In this document: in pieces, positions 28,173-36,174 of the stretch
Position numbering within the stretch: position 1 is the stretch's first letter
How the letters are laid out: the number at the start of each line of letters is the position of its first letter
NCBI RefSeq assembly: GCF_000271845.1
Contig: NZ_JH719393.1
Location: 124,001 to 188,000, forward strand
From: Rhizobium leguminosarum bv. trifolii WSM2297
Lineage (GTDB): Bacteria; Pseudomonadota; Alphaproteobacteria; Rhizobiales; Rhizobiaceae
Direction of reading: 5' to 3'
DNA length: 64,000 nucleotides
The notes under the pieces: model-generated
The model's input: the letters and a program-made list of their open reading frames with translations, nothing else
The model's database searches: none
Told to the model about the DNA's origin: nothing
Translations under genes and position numbers: made by a program

Positions 28173-28717
28173 GATGCGCCTCGCAATCTCTCTCCGAGCG
28201 CCTTGAGCGCCCGGTGGATGCCGACTTTCACCGCCGATTCGGACTGGCCGGTGCGGTTTGCGGTGTCGGCGACCGACTGGCCCTGGAGCCTTACCTGCCG
28301 GATCAGTTCCTGCTGTCTCAACGGCAAGCCGTCGAGCAACCGCTCGACATCCATGCGGGCCGTCAGCGTGTCCTCGCTGAAGTCGCTTTCGATCTCCTCG
28401 CCAAGCTCGGTCTCGGCCAGCCTGCGCCCACCGTGGCCGCGATGATGGTCGATCAACTTGTAGCGGGCGATCGAGAAGAACCAAGCGGTGAAAGGTCGCT
28501 CTCGGTCATAGGTGGATCGGCGAGAATGCAGTGCCAGCAATGTCTCCTGCACCAGGTCTTCCATATCCGCCTTCGTCGCCGCAGCCATCCGACGGCTGTA
28601 ATAACCGACAAGCAATGCGCGCAAAGTCGTCAGCAAACGCCGATAGGCCGCCTCGTCCCCGTCAAGGGACAGAAGCATCAAGGCTTTCAGGGCTTCTTCC
28701 GAACGGGCGGTTGTCAT
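28169..28717 (-). CDS. sigF: ECF RNA polymerase sigma factor (SigF type)
   Basis: A 182-residue ECF sigma factor: region 2 (LRALLVGYYSRR, then DLVQETLLALHSRR and PFTAWFFSIARYKLIDHHR) and region 4 (LPLRQQELIRQVRLQGQSVADTA, ESAVKVGIHRALKAL). Pairing with DUF1109 places it in the SigF/NrsF group. ATG 28717 is chosen because the TTG at 28750 lies inside the SigF-like promoter (28734-28758), so it could not be in the transcript. It should drive its own operon and the divergent mrpX-yedZ1-yedY1 genes. Confidence 0.9.
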   Translation of the reverse strand: MTTARSEEALKALMLLSLDGDEAAYRRLLTTLRALLVGYYSRRMAAATKADMEDLVQETLLALHSRRSTYDRERPFTAWFFSIARYKLIDHHRGHGGRRLAETELGEEIESDFSEDTLTARMDVERLLDGLPLRQQELIRQVRLQGQSVADTANRTGQSESAVKVGIHRALKALGERLRGAS

Positions 28718-28733
28718 GCTGTCAGAGAGTTCA

Positions 28734-28758
28734 TTCGGAAAAACAGCCAATCGGTTAC
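28734..28758 (-). promoter_or_regulatory. SigF-like promoter of the sigF-nrsF operon
   Basis: On the minus strand GTAACC (28758-28753) is followed after 15 bases by CGAA (28737-28734). This is close to the GTAACC-N16-CGAA consensus reported for SigF in Caulobacter, and it lies about 17 bases before the sigF ATG, giving a very short leader. Autoregulation is inferred. Confidence 0.65.
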
Positions 28759-28813
28759 AGGGAGGATCAAAAACAATATCGGCATCACCGTCCTATCACA
28801 TACGCGTGAGCCT

Positions 28814-28839
28814 GTAACGCATCCCGACATTATCCCGAA
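28814..28839 (+). promoter_or_regulatory. SigF-like promoter of mrpX-yedZ1-yedY1
   Basis: GTAACG (28814-28819), exactly 16 bases, then CGAA (28836-28839): one mismatch to the SigF consensus with ideal spacing. It lies 65 bases upstream of the mrpX ATG. It faces away from the similar promoter of sigF in the same 186-bp gap. Confidence 0.7.
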
Positions 28840-28903
28840 TGGGCTGATGTGAGCCATCGGCAGGCAGCCGGCGGACACGACAATCCCATTCCAGGAGAGT
28901 TCC

Positions 28904-29152
28904 ATGACCAAACTTGTTTCCAGCCTTGCAGCCTGCATCTTCGTCGCCGGCCTTTCGCTCGCCGGCGCCGCCTCGGCCGAGGACGCCATGAAGACCGATA
29001 CGATGAAGAAGGACACCATGCAGAAGGACACGATGTCGAAGGATGCCATGAAGATGGCGGGCACGAAGAAGGACTGCATGCACAAGGCCGGCATGGAAAA
29101 GGACGCGATGAAAAAGACCGACATGATGAAGGCCTGCGACGCGATGAAGTAA
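28904..29152 (+). CDS. mrpX: Secreted methionine-rich MXKDX-repeat peptide (MrpX-like)
   Basis: An 82-residue precursor with a Sec signal (MTKLVSSLAACIFVAGLSLA, cleavage after ASA) and a mature part of about 57 residues built from degenerate pentads such as MKKDT, MQKDT, MSKDA. It holds 12 Met, about one residue in five, plus two Cys and many Lys/Asp. This is the pentapeptide MXKDX family. In Azospira suillum the related MrpX is a sacrificial periplasmic scavenger of hypochlorite, and its oxidised methionines are repaired by YedY1. The genes here are in the matching order. Confidence 0.9.
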   Translation: MTKLVSSLAACIFVAGLSLAGAASAEDAMKTDTMKKDTMQKDTMSKDAMKMAGTKKDCMHKAGMEKDAMKKTDMMKACDAMK

Positions 29153-29239
29153 GGGGCTCGCATCTGCGCGGCCGCTGAAACTTTACGCGCAGTGGCCGCG
29201 TCTTTTCCTGCGAAACTATCCGTCACCCGGAGAACCATC

Positions 29240-30082
29240 ATGGCGACGATTGATGCCGGCACGAAAACCGGCCGCACGCTTATCTACCGCCACAGCCTTG
29301 CCGTTCGCCTGTCGCATTGGGTGAATGTGCTTTGCCTCACCGTGCTGCTGATGAGCGGCCTGCAGATATTCAATGCTCATCCGGCGCTCTACTGGGGCCA
29401 GTATGGCGCCGACAACGATCCTTCCTTCATCTCGATGGACGCCATCGACGACGGCAATCAGGCGAAGGGGGTGACGCATGTCGGTTCGCTTAGCTTGAAT
29501 ACGACAGGTGTCCTCGGTCTCTCGAATGTCGATGGCGAAGCAACGGCGAGGGGGTTTCCAAGCTGGCTTACGATTCCGAGCTATCAGGACCTGTCGGCGG
29601 GCCGGCGCTGGCATTTCTTCTTTGCCTGGCTCTTCATCCTCAACGGCCTTGTCTATCTCGTCTATGGGCTGATCAGCCGGCATTTCCGCCGGGATCTCGC
29701 CCCCGCCGGCAAGGAACTGACGCTCAACCATCTCGGCCATGAGGTCGCCAACCATGCCAGGCTGCGTTTTCCCAAGGGAGCGGAGGCACGCCATTACAAC
29801 ACGCTGCAGAAGCTGACCTATCTCGCGGTGATCTTCCTGTTGCTGCCGATGATGATTGCCACGGGACTCACCATGTCGCCGGGCTTCAATGCCGTGGCGC
29901 CCTGGCTGCTCGACATTTTCGGAGGACGGCAATCGGCCCGCACCCTCCATTTCCTCACCGCCTTCTCGCTCGTCGCCTTCGTCGTGGTGCATGTCGCCAT
30001 GGTGATCCTGTCGGGCGTGTTCAACAATCTGCGCTCGATGATCACCGGCTACTACGTCATCGAACAGGGAGACGGACAATGA
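29240..30082 (+). CDS. Cytochrome b561-type membrane subunit (YedZ1-like)
   Basis: A 280-residue inner-membrane cytochrome b with four or more helices and the histidines expected to bind two b hemes (YRHSLAVRLSHWVNV at the N-terminus, RRWHFFFAWLFILNG in the middle, RTLHFLTAFSLVAFVVVHVAM near the end). It would pass electrons from the quinol pool to the molybdoenzyme encoded by the next gene, whose ATG overlaps its stop (ATGA). The start at 29240 follows GGAGA. It is larger than MsrQ/YedZ and belongs to the cytochrome b561 branch, as in the Azospira system. Confidence 0.85.
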   Translation: MATIDAGTKTGRTLIYRHSLAVRLSHWVNVLCLTVLLMSGLQIFNAHPALYWGQYGADNDPSFISMDAIDDGNQAKGVTHVGSLSLNTTGVLGLSNVDGEATARGFPSWLTIPSYQDLSAGRRWHFFFAWLFILNGLVYLVYGLISRHFRRDLAPAGKELTLNHLGHEVANHARLRFPKGAEARHYNTLQKLTYLAVIFLLLPMMIATGLTMSPGFNAVAPWLLDIFGGRQSARTLHFLTAFSLVAFVVVHVAMVILSGVFNNLRSMITGYYVIEQGDGQ

Positions 30083-30855
30083 ACCGCCTGATCACGCGCC
30101 GCCGCTTCCTGATCGGCTCGACCTTGACCGCCTCCGCACTCGGACTGAGCGGCTGCGACGCTCTGGTCGAAAGTGAGCGGATGAAATCGGTCCTGAAGAT
30201 CGCCGAGGGCTTCAGCATGAAGACGCAGCGCTTGCTGCTCGGCGACAATGCGCTCGCCCGTGAATTCGGCGAAAGCGATCTTTCGCCGATCTTTCGCTCG
30301 AACGGCACCAGCATGCCTGACAATCCGCAATATCTCGACTGGATGAGCCGGCAGTTCTCGACCTGGAGACTGGATGTCGGTGGACTTGTGGAAAAACCGG
30401 CTCAGCTCTCGCTTGCGCAGCTGAAGGCAATGCCGTCGCGCACCCAGATCACCCGCCACGACTGCGTTGAAGGCTGGAGCGCGATCGGCAAATGGACGGG
30501 CCTGCCGCTCGGCGCCCTGCTGCAATCGGTCGGGCTGAAGCCCGAGGCGCGCTACATCGTGTTCCACTGCGCAGATGAATACGAAAAGACGCTTGATGGC
30601 AGCGGCTGGTATTATGAGAGTCTCGATCTGGTCGATGCCTTCCATCCGCAGACGATCCTTGCCTATTCGATGAACGGCCGTGACTTGGAAGTGGCGCATG
30701 GCGCGCCGCTAAGGCTCAGGGTCGAGCGGCAGCTCGGTTACAAGCAGGCGAAATATCTGACCCGCATCGAAGCGGTCACCGATCTCGGCCAGCTTTATGG
30801 CGGCAGCGGCGGCTTCTGGGAAGATCGCGGCTATGAATGGTATGCCGGCATATAG
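30079..30855 (+). CDS. Molybdopterin-dependent oxidoreductase (YedY1-like methionine sulfoxide reductase)
   Basis: A 258-residue sulfite-oxidase-fold protein with a Tat signal (ITRRRFLIGSTLTAS) ending in a possible lipobox (LSGCD). The Mo-coordinating Cys is Cys129 in TRHDCVEGWSAIGKW, and the downstream YYESLDL and GAPLRLRVERQLGYKQAKY segments fit the family. With the MXKDX peptide, cytochrome b and SigF/NrsF alongside, the best reading is repair of methionine sulfoxide in the periplasm after hypochlorite attack. It is an MsrP relative, but specificity is inferred from context. Confidence 0.87.
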   Translation: MNRLITRRRFLIGSTLTASALGLSGCDALVESERMKSVLKIAEGFSMKTQRLLLGDNALAREFGESDLSPIFRSNGTSMPDNPQYLDWMSRQFSTWRLDVGGLVEKPAQLSLAQLKAMPSRTQITRHDCVEGWSAIGKWTGLPLGALLQSVGLKPEARYIVFHCADEYEKTLDGSGWYYESLDLVDAFHPQTILAYSMNGRDLEVAHGAPLRLRVERQLGYKQAKYLTRIEAVTDLGQLYGGSGGFWEDRGYEWYAGI

Positions 30856-31043
30856 GTTGCGGGCAGACCCCGAACGGATCAAAAAGCCTATCGGCAGGGC
30901 CGTGATGATGCGGCCGCTGTTCGCTATGTCCGGGTGGATCGGAGCCTGCTCGATCGCATACCCGGGCCTACGGCCAAGCTCTCCTGTTTAAGTTTTATGC
31001 GGCGGATTGACGCACAACCCCAGCGATGATACCTCTAAGCCAA

Positions 31044-31062
31044 TTGGTCAGGCCAGTTGACC
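31044..31062. promoter_or_regulatory. Palindromic operator before the gntR-dctPQM unit
   Basis: TGGTCA (31044-31049) and TGACCA (31057-31062) are perfect inverted arms 7 bases apart, 36 bp upstream of the gntR ATG. TGGTC-centred palindromes are typical of FadR-type GntR regulators of sugar-acid uptake, so autoregulation of this operon is likely. Confidence 0.55.
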
Positions 31063-31098
31063 AGATGCGTGATTGAGGAGAAGCCGCCGGGAGGCCCA

Positions 31099-31857
31099 AT
31101 GTTTTCGCCTGTTGAATCACGCCGCCTCTACAGGCAGGTGGCAGACCAGATTCGTTTGATGATCGCGAGCGGCGAGCTTGCCGTCGGCCAGCGGCTGCCG
31201 GCCGAGCGCGAGCTGGCGGAGCAACTGTCGGTGTCACGCCCGACCGTGCGCGAAGCGCTGATCGTGCTGGAGGTCGAAGGCCTCGTCAACATCCGCATGG
31301 GATCCGGCATCTATGTGGTGCGTCAGCATGCCGCGCCTGTGTCGGGGAGCGAGCGCGAGCCGGTGGAGGGGCCCTTCGAGCTGCTGCAGGCGCGCGCCAT
31401 CATCGAATGCGCCATTGCCGAAGAAGCGGCAGGCTGCGCCGGGCCGGAAGGCATCGCACGGCTCGACGAGGCGCTGACGCGTATGAGCGGCGGCCTCAAC
31501 GATGCGAGCACGGTGCTTGCCGCCGATCGCGCCTTCCACACCGGCATTGCCGCGATCGTCGGCAATGCGACGTTGATCCGCGTGACCGGCGAAATGTTCG
31601 ACATGCGCATGACGCCTTATTTCGCCAAGCTCGCGAGCCACTTCGAGGGACCGGGAACATGGCGCAGCGCCGTCGACGAACATCGGGCCATTCGCGATGC
31701 GATCGCCGCCGGCGATGGGGCAGGCGCCAAGGCCGCCATGCGCGCCCATCTCACCCTATCGCAGAAGAGGTTTTCCGAGAGCTTCGGGGAGGAGTTTTCG
31801 GGAGAGGAGGAGCGCGGCCGCAAAAAGCGGCTCGCGAAAGGAACTGACAAGATTTAA
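31099..31857 (+). CDS. GntR/FadR-family regulator of the TRAP operon
   Basis: A 252-residue regulator: winged HTH (GQRLPAERELAEQLSVSRPTVRE at about 33-55) and an FCD domain (about 95-235) with the metal-ligand pattern DRAFHTGIAA and DEHRAIRDAI. ATG 31099 follows GGGAGG. It is 23 bp before dctP and probably controls uptake and oxidation of a sugar acid. The upstream palindrome at 31044-31062 is its likely site. A charged tail (EERGRKKRLAKGT) extends beyond the domain. Confidence 0.9.
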   Translation: MFSPVESRRLYRQVADQIRLMIASGELAVGQRLPAERELAEQLSVSRPTVREALIVLEVEGLVNIRMGSGIYVVRQHAAPVSGSEREPVEGPFELLQARAIIECAIAEEAAGCAGPEGIARLDEALTRMSGGLNDASTVLAADRAFHTGIAAIVGNATLIRVTGEMFDMRMTPYFAKLASHFEGPGTWRSAVDEHRAIRDAIAAGDGAGAKAAMRAHLTLSQKRFSESFGEEFSGEEERGRKKRLAKGTDKI

Positions 31858-31880
31858 CCCGAGCTCGGGAGGAGAGAGCA

Positions 31881-32855
31881 ATGAAGAGCAGACTGGCAAC
31901 GATACTTTGCACCGCAGCCGCGATGATGGCGACGACAGCGATCGCGCATGCCCAAACCGTATTGAAATGGGCGCATGTCTATGAAACCTCGGAGCCCTTC
32001 CACACGGATTCCGTCTGGGCTGCGGAAGAGATCGCCAAGCGCACCGACGGGCGTTACAAGATCGAGGTCTATCCGGCCTCGCAGCTCGGCAAGGAAGCCG
32101 ACATCAACCAGGGTCTCAAGCTCGGCACGGTCGACATCATCATCTCGGGATCGAGTTTTGCCGCGCGCGACTACAAGCCGATCGGCGTGACCTACTTCCC
32201 CTATATCTTCCGCGGCCCCGATCATCTGATCGCCTACACCAAGAGCGATGTTTTCAAGCGGCTCGCCAAAGGTTATGAAGACAAGACCGGCAATCACATT
32301 GCCGCCGTCAGCTATTACGGCACGCGCCATACGACATCGAACAAGCCGATTGCCAAATGCGCCGACATGCAGGGCCTGAAAATCCGCGTGCCCGACGTTC
32401 CGGCCTATCTCGCCATGCCGCGCGCCTGCGGCGCCAACACCACGCCGATCGCCTTTGCCGAAGTTTATCTCGCCTTGCAGAACGGCACGGTTGAGGCACA
32501 GGAAAACCCGCTGACGACAATCGAGGCGAAGAAGTTCTACGAAGTCCAGAAGAACATCATCCTCACCGGTCACATCGTCGATCATCTCAACACGGTGATC
32601 TCGAAGACGCGGTGGGCGAGCCTTTCCGACGAAGACAAGAAGATCTTCGGCGAGGTCATGCAGGAGGCGGCCGAGCGTACGACCAAGACCATCGCCGGCA
32701 AGGAAAACAGCCTGGTCGCGACCTTCAAGGAAAAGGGCATCAATGTCGTCGAGGTCGACAAGGCAGACTTCGAGAAGAATGTCATGGAAAAGGTGAAGTT
32801 CGAGGACTTCGGCTACGAAAAGGCCGATTGGGAAGCGATCCGGGCGATTCAGTAA
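31881..32855 (+). CDS. dctP: TRAP transporter periplasmic binding protein (DctP family)
   Basis: A 324-residue DctP protein with a signal peptide (cleavage after AHA) and the family core: WAHVYETSEPFHT, YPASQLGKEADINQGL, and the ligand-carboxylate Arg in LKIRVPDVP. TRAP systems import organic or sugar acids using an ion gradient. With an idonate-dehydrogenase-like gene downstream, a hexonate such as idonate or gluconate is the favoured ligand. A palindromic repeat element separates it from the membrane subunits. Confidence 0.92.
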   Translation: MKSRLATILCTAAAMMATTAIAHAQTVLKWAHVYETSEPFHTDSVWAAEEIAKRTDGRYKIEVYPASQLGKEADINQGLKLGTVDIIISGSSFAARDYKPIGVTYFPYIFRGPDHLIAYTKSDVFKRLAKGYEDKTGNHIAAVSYYGTRHTTSNKPIAKCADMQGLKIRVPDVPAYLAMPRACGANTTPIAFAEVYLALQNGTVEAQENPLTTIEAKKFYEVQKNIILTGHIVDHLNTVISKTRWASLSDEDKKIFGEVMQEAAERTTKTIAGKENSLVATFKEKGINVVEVDKADFEKNVMEKVKFEDFGYEKADWEAIRAIQ

Positions 32856-32873
32856 AGGTCGCTACCGACGATT

Positions 32874-33040
32874 GCCCCTCACCCTAACCCTCTCCCCGCA
32901 CGCGGGGAGAGGGGACCTGTCCTGCGACACGTTGGCGAGGGACGGGGAGGCTGCGGCATATCCCTTCGCCCCGTTTACGGCGGTCCGAACGACGGGTTGA
33001 GACGAGTGGCTCAACCCAGGCAAAGGTAGCGGCAGCCGGA
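32874..33040. repeat. RIME-like palindromic intergenic repeat
   Basis: The 285-bp gap between dctP and dctQ holds a perfect 12-bp stem with a 2-nt loop (32888-32899 with 32902-32913, CCCTCTCCCCGC) and, about 80 bp on, an 8-bp stem GGGTTGAG/CTCAACCC (32994-33001 with 33010-33017). The CACCCTAACCCTCTCCCC opening is familiar from the mosaic intergenic repeats (RIME type) scattered through rhizobial genomes. Only one copy is in this window, so repetitiveness cannot be shown here. A shortened version of the first stem occurs at 39684-39699. Confidence 0.6.
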
Positions 33041-33140
33041 TGAGGGGCCGCGCCTCCGCAAAGTACAAGGCTCGTCAACAGACCAAAGGTCGCGCCGACA
33101 GCGCCGCACCATTCTACTCCCAACAGGAACAAGGCCGATC

Positions 33141-33713
33141 ATGTCGCAAGAAATTCATACGCCCATCACGGCCGACGAGATCGGTCACGAGTTCGAAGGC
33201 CATGCGCCGACCGCGAACGTATCGGACTACGCCATCGAGGACTGGATCACGCTGATCGTCTTCTGGCTGATGGCGGGCTGCGTCTTCCTGCAGTTTTTCA
33301 CCCGCTATGTGCTGAACGACAGCTATGCCTGGACCGAGGAGATCGCGATCAACTGCCTGATCGGCGTCGTCTTTCTCGGTTCTGCCATGTGTGTGCGCAC
33401 GTCGCGGCATATTCAGGTGGATGTGTTCTATCACTATATGCCGGCAGGGCTGGCACGCGTGCTCGCAACCTTTGTCGATATCGTCCGCATCGGCTTTTTC
33501 GCCTATGGCTGTCACCTGATGTGGCGCTACGTCGATCTCGTCGCCGACGAGCAGATGGTCACCGTCGAATTGCCGCGCAACATCGTCTTCTACTCCGTAC
33601 TCGCCGCCTTCGTGCTGATGCTGATCCGCGCGGTCATTGTCTTCATCGCCAATATGCGCCGCGGCTACTCCGTTCTGGAGCGCCCCGAAGAATTCCAGAC
33701 TGTCGAGGGTTGA
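33141..33713 (+). CDS. dctQ: TRAP transporter small membrane subunit (DctQ family)
   Basis: A 190-residue DctQ protein with a cytoplasmic N-terminal tail of about 35 residues and four membrane helices; the motif YAWTEEIAINCLIGVVFLG is diagnostic of the family. It partners DctM. Only 4 bases separate its stop from dctM. It is preceded by the repeat-containing gap after dctP. Confidence 0.92.
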   Translation: MSQEIHTPITADEIGHEFEGHAPTANVSDYAIEDWITLIVFWLMAGCVFLQFFTRYVLNDSYAWTEEIAINCLIGVVFLGSAMCVRTSRHIQVDVFYHYMPAGLARVLATFVDIVRIGFFAYGCHLMWRYVDLVADEQMVTVELPRNIVFYSVLAAFVLMLIRAVIVFIANMRRGYSVLERPEEFQTVEG

Positions 33714-33717
33714 TCCG

Positions 33718-35124
33718 ATGCTGATGCTTCTTGGTTCGTTTCTGGTGCTGATGCTGATCGGAGTGCCTGTTGCCATCTCGATGGCCGTCGCATCCGTGCT
33801 TTATATCGTGCTTTACGGCATCGCGCCCGACATCATCGTCGCACAGCGCATGATCGCCGGCGTCGAAAGCTTCCCGCTGCTCGCTGTGCCCTTCTTCATC
33901 CTGGCGGGCAACCTGATGAACTCGGCCGGTGTGACGGGCCGCATCTATTCCTTTGCGGTCGCCCTCGTCGGCTGGATGAAGGGCGGGCTGGCGCAAGTCA
34001 ACATCATCGGCTCCGTCATCTTCTCCGGCATGTCCGGCACTGCACTTGCCGATGCGGCCGGCATCGGCACGATCGAAATCAAGGCCATGAAGGATCACGG
34101 CTATCCCGTCGAAGCTGCGGTCGGCGTGACGGCGGCCTCGGCGACGCTCGGGCCGATCTTCCCGCCGTCGCTGCCCTTCGTGATCTACGGCATGATGGCG
34201 AATGTTTCGATCGGCGCGCTTTTCATGGCCGGCATCCTGCCCGGCATCGTCATGACGCTGTTGATGATGATCACCGTCGCCGCCTTCGCCTACAAGAAGC
34301 GCTGGGGCTCCGACGCGCCCTTCGATATCAGGCAGCTTATGTCGGCCGGCATGGAAATCGTCGTTGTCCTGATGGTGCCTGTGGCGATCTATCTGATGAT
34401 GCAGGCCGGCATGTCGATGAATATTGCGGCCGGCATCGCCCTTCTCGCGCTTCTGGCGCTCGACTGGTATTTCGGCTTTTCCGCCGTCATGGCGCTGATG
34501 ACCCCGGTCATCCTGATCGGCGGCATGACGATGGGCTGGTTTACGCCGACGGAGGCCGCCGTCGCCGCCGTGCTCTGGTCGCTGTTCCTCGGTCTCGTGC
34601 GCTACCGCACGATGACGCTCTCGACGCTCGCCAAGGCAAGCTTCGATACGATCGAGACGACGGCATCGGTTCTCTTCATCGTCACCGCAGCCTCGGTCTT
34701 CGCGTGGCTCTTGACGGTGAGTCAGGCCGCCCAGCTGCTGTCGGATGCGATCCTGTCGATCACCGACAACAAATGGGTGTTCCTGATCCTGGTGAACCTC
34801 TTGATGCTCTTCGTCGGCTGCTTCCTGGATACGATCGCGGCGATCACCATCCTCGTGCCGATCCTGCTGCCGATCGTCTTGAAGTTCGACATCGATCCGG
34901 TTCAGTTCGGCCTGATCATGACGCTGAACCTGATGATCGGACTGTTGCATCCGCCGCTCGGCATGGTGCTTTTCGTATTGTCGAGAGTCGCGAAACTGTC
35001 GGTCGAACGCACCACCATGGCGATCCTGCCCTGGCTGGTGCCGCTCTTCCTGGCGCTGATCCTCATCACCTTCATCCCCGCCGTATCGCTCTGGCTGCCG
35101 CAGCAGCTCGGGCTGCTGAGATAG
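33718..35124 (+). CDS. dctM: TRAP transporter large membrane subunit (DctM family)
   Basis: A 468-residue, roughly 12-helix permease with typical DctM segments: PLLAVPFFILAGNLMN, GSVIFSGMSGTALADAAGIG and the ATLGPIFPPSLPFVIYG loop. It carries the ion-coupled transport path. The start at 33718 is set by homology length and by the tight spacing after dctQ. Followed 10 bp later by the dehydrogenase gene. Confidence 0.93.
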   Translation: MLMLLGSFLVLMLIGVPVAISMAVASVLYIVLYGIAPDIIVAQRMIAGVESFPLLAVPFFILAGNLMNSAGVTGRIYSFAVALVGWMKGGLAQVNIIGSVIFSGMSGTALADAAGIGTIEIKAMKDHGYPVEAAVGVTAASATLGPIFPPSLPFVIYGMMANVSIGALFMAGILPGIVMTLLMMITVAAFAYKKRWGSDAPFDIRQLMSAGMEIVVVLMVPVAIYLMMQAGMSMNIAAGIALLALLALDWYFGFSAVMALMTPVILIGGMTMGWFTPTEAAVAAVLWSLFLGLVRYRTMTLSTLAKASFDTIETTASVLFIVTAASVFAWLLTVSQAAQLLSDAILSITDNKWVFLILVNLLMLFVGCFLDTIAAITILVPILLPIVLKFDIDPVQFGLIMTLNLMIGLLHPPLGMVLFVLSRVAKLSVERTTMAILPWLVPLFLALILITFIPAVSLWLPQQLGLLR

Positions 35125-35134
35125 GAAGTACAGG

Positions 35135-36169
35135 ATGCACACACGTCTGGCCCGGCTTTACCAAAAGGGCGATCTCAGGATCGAGACCGAACCCGTTCCG
35201 GCCCCCGGTCCAGGCGAGGTGTTACTCAAAATGGCGGCCGCAGGCATCTGTGGCTCCGACCTGCACTATTACCAGGACGGCGGCTTCGGGCCGGTCAGAG
35301 TTCGCGAGCCGATTATCCCCGGCCACGAAGCTGCGGGAAGCGTGAGCCAGGCAGGCGAGGGCGTCGACCTTAAGGCCGGCGTGCTGGTGGCGGTCAATCC
35401 GAGCCAGCCTTGCGGCCAATGCGAATATTGCGCGAAGGGGCTGCCGATCCACTGCCTGGAGATGCGCTTCATGGGCAGCGCAATGCGCCTGCCGCATGAG
35501 CAGGGCATGTTCCGGGAATGGCTGGTGATACCGGCTAGGCAATGCTTCGAAGTGGCGCCTGCGACGACGGCCGCGGAGGCGGCTTGCAGCGAGCCCTTGT
35601 CGGTCTGCCTGCACGCTGCATCACGCGCCGGCGATATCATCGGCAAACGCGTTCTTATCACCGGCGCCGGCCCGATCGGCGCGCTGATGGTGGCCGTTGC
35701 CGCTTATCATGGTGCAGCCGAAATCGTGGTGACCGATCTCGCGGACGCGGCGCTGGAGAGGGCGAAGGCGATGGGCGCCAGCCGCGCGATCAATGTTTCT
35801 CAAGGGGCCGCGGCACTCTCGGAATTCGAAGTGGGAAAAGGCTATTTCGATCTCGTTTTCGAATGCTCGGCCGCCGCTCCGGCCATCCGCAGCGCGATCG
35901 CGGCCATTCGGCCGCGCGGCACGATCGTGCAGGTCGGGGTCACGGGAGAGATCCCGATCCCCCTCAACGCCATCGTCGGCAAGGAGCTTCATATCCACGG
36001 CACGCAGCGCTTCCATGAGGAATTCGCCACCGCCGTCGAGCTGATCTCCAGCCGCAAGATCGAGGTGCGGCCGATCATCAGCCACAGCCTGCCGCTGGAA
36101 CAGGCCGCCGCAGCTTTCATTCTTGCTGGTGACCGCGCTGCCGCCTGCAAGGTTCAGCTTACATTTTAG
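35135..36169 (+). CDS. idnD: Zinc-dependent dehydrogenase, L-idonate 5-dehydrogenase-like
   Basis: A 344-residue medium-chain dehydrogenase. Catalytic zinc ligands lie in GICGSDLHYY (Cys) and PGHEAAG (His-Glu); the four structural-zinc Cys are in CGQCEYCAKGLPIHC; the NAD(P) site is GAGPIGALMVAVA. Sequence style (HYYQDGGFGPVRVREPI) is that of L-idonate 5-dehydrogenases, which turn L-idonate into 5-ketogluconate. As last gene of the gntR-dctPQM unit, it likely oxidises the imported sugar acid. Related polyol dehydrogenases cannot be excluded. Confidence 0.85.
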   Translation: MHTRLARLYQKGDLRIETEPVPAPGPGEVLLKMAAAGICGSDLHYYQDGGFGPVRVREPIIPGHEAAGSVSQAGEGVDLKAGVLVAVNPSQPCGQCEYCAKGLPIHCLEMRFMGSAMRLPHEQGMFREWLVIPARQCFEVAPATTAAEAACSEPLSVCLHAASRAGDIIGKRVLITGAGPIGALMVAVAAYHGAAEIVVTDLADAALERAKAMGASRAINVSQGAAALSEFEVGKGYFDLVFECSAAAPAIRSAIAAIRPRGTIVQVGVTGEIPIPLNAIVGKELHIHGTQRFHEEFATAVELISSRKIEVRPIISHSLPLEQAAAAFILAGDRAAACKVQLTF

Positions 36170-36174
36170 AAGGA

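Noticed and set aside
28975..29150. Short near-repeats (GAAGGACACNATG-like units) that might look like a CRISPR or tandem DNA repeat
   Set aside because: The units are 15 bp, in frame, and encode the MXKDX pentapeptides; there are no spacers or cas genes.
32888..32913. The strong 12-bp hairpin as an intrinsic terminator of dctP
   Set aside because: No T-tract follows, and the surrounding sequence looks like a dispersed rhizobial repeat. Terminating here would cut dctP off from dctQM, so it is listed as a repeat with possible mRNA effects.
33643..35142. A 499-codon minus-strand frame opposite dctM
   Set aside because: Its composition is Arg/Asp/His-rich low-complexity sequence typical of an antisense shadow of a membrane protein gene; dctM on the other strand is unambiguous.
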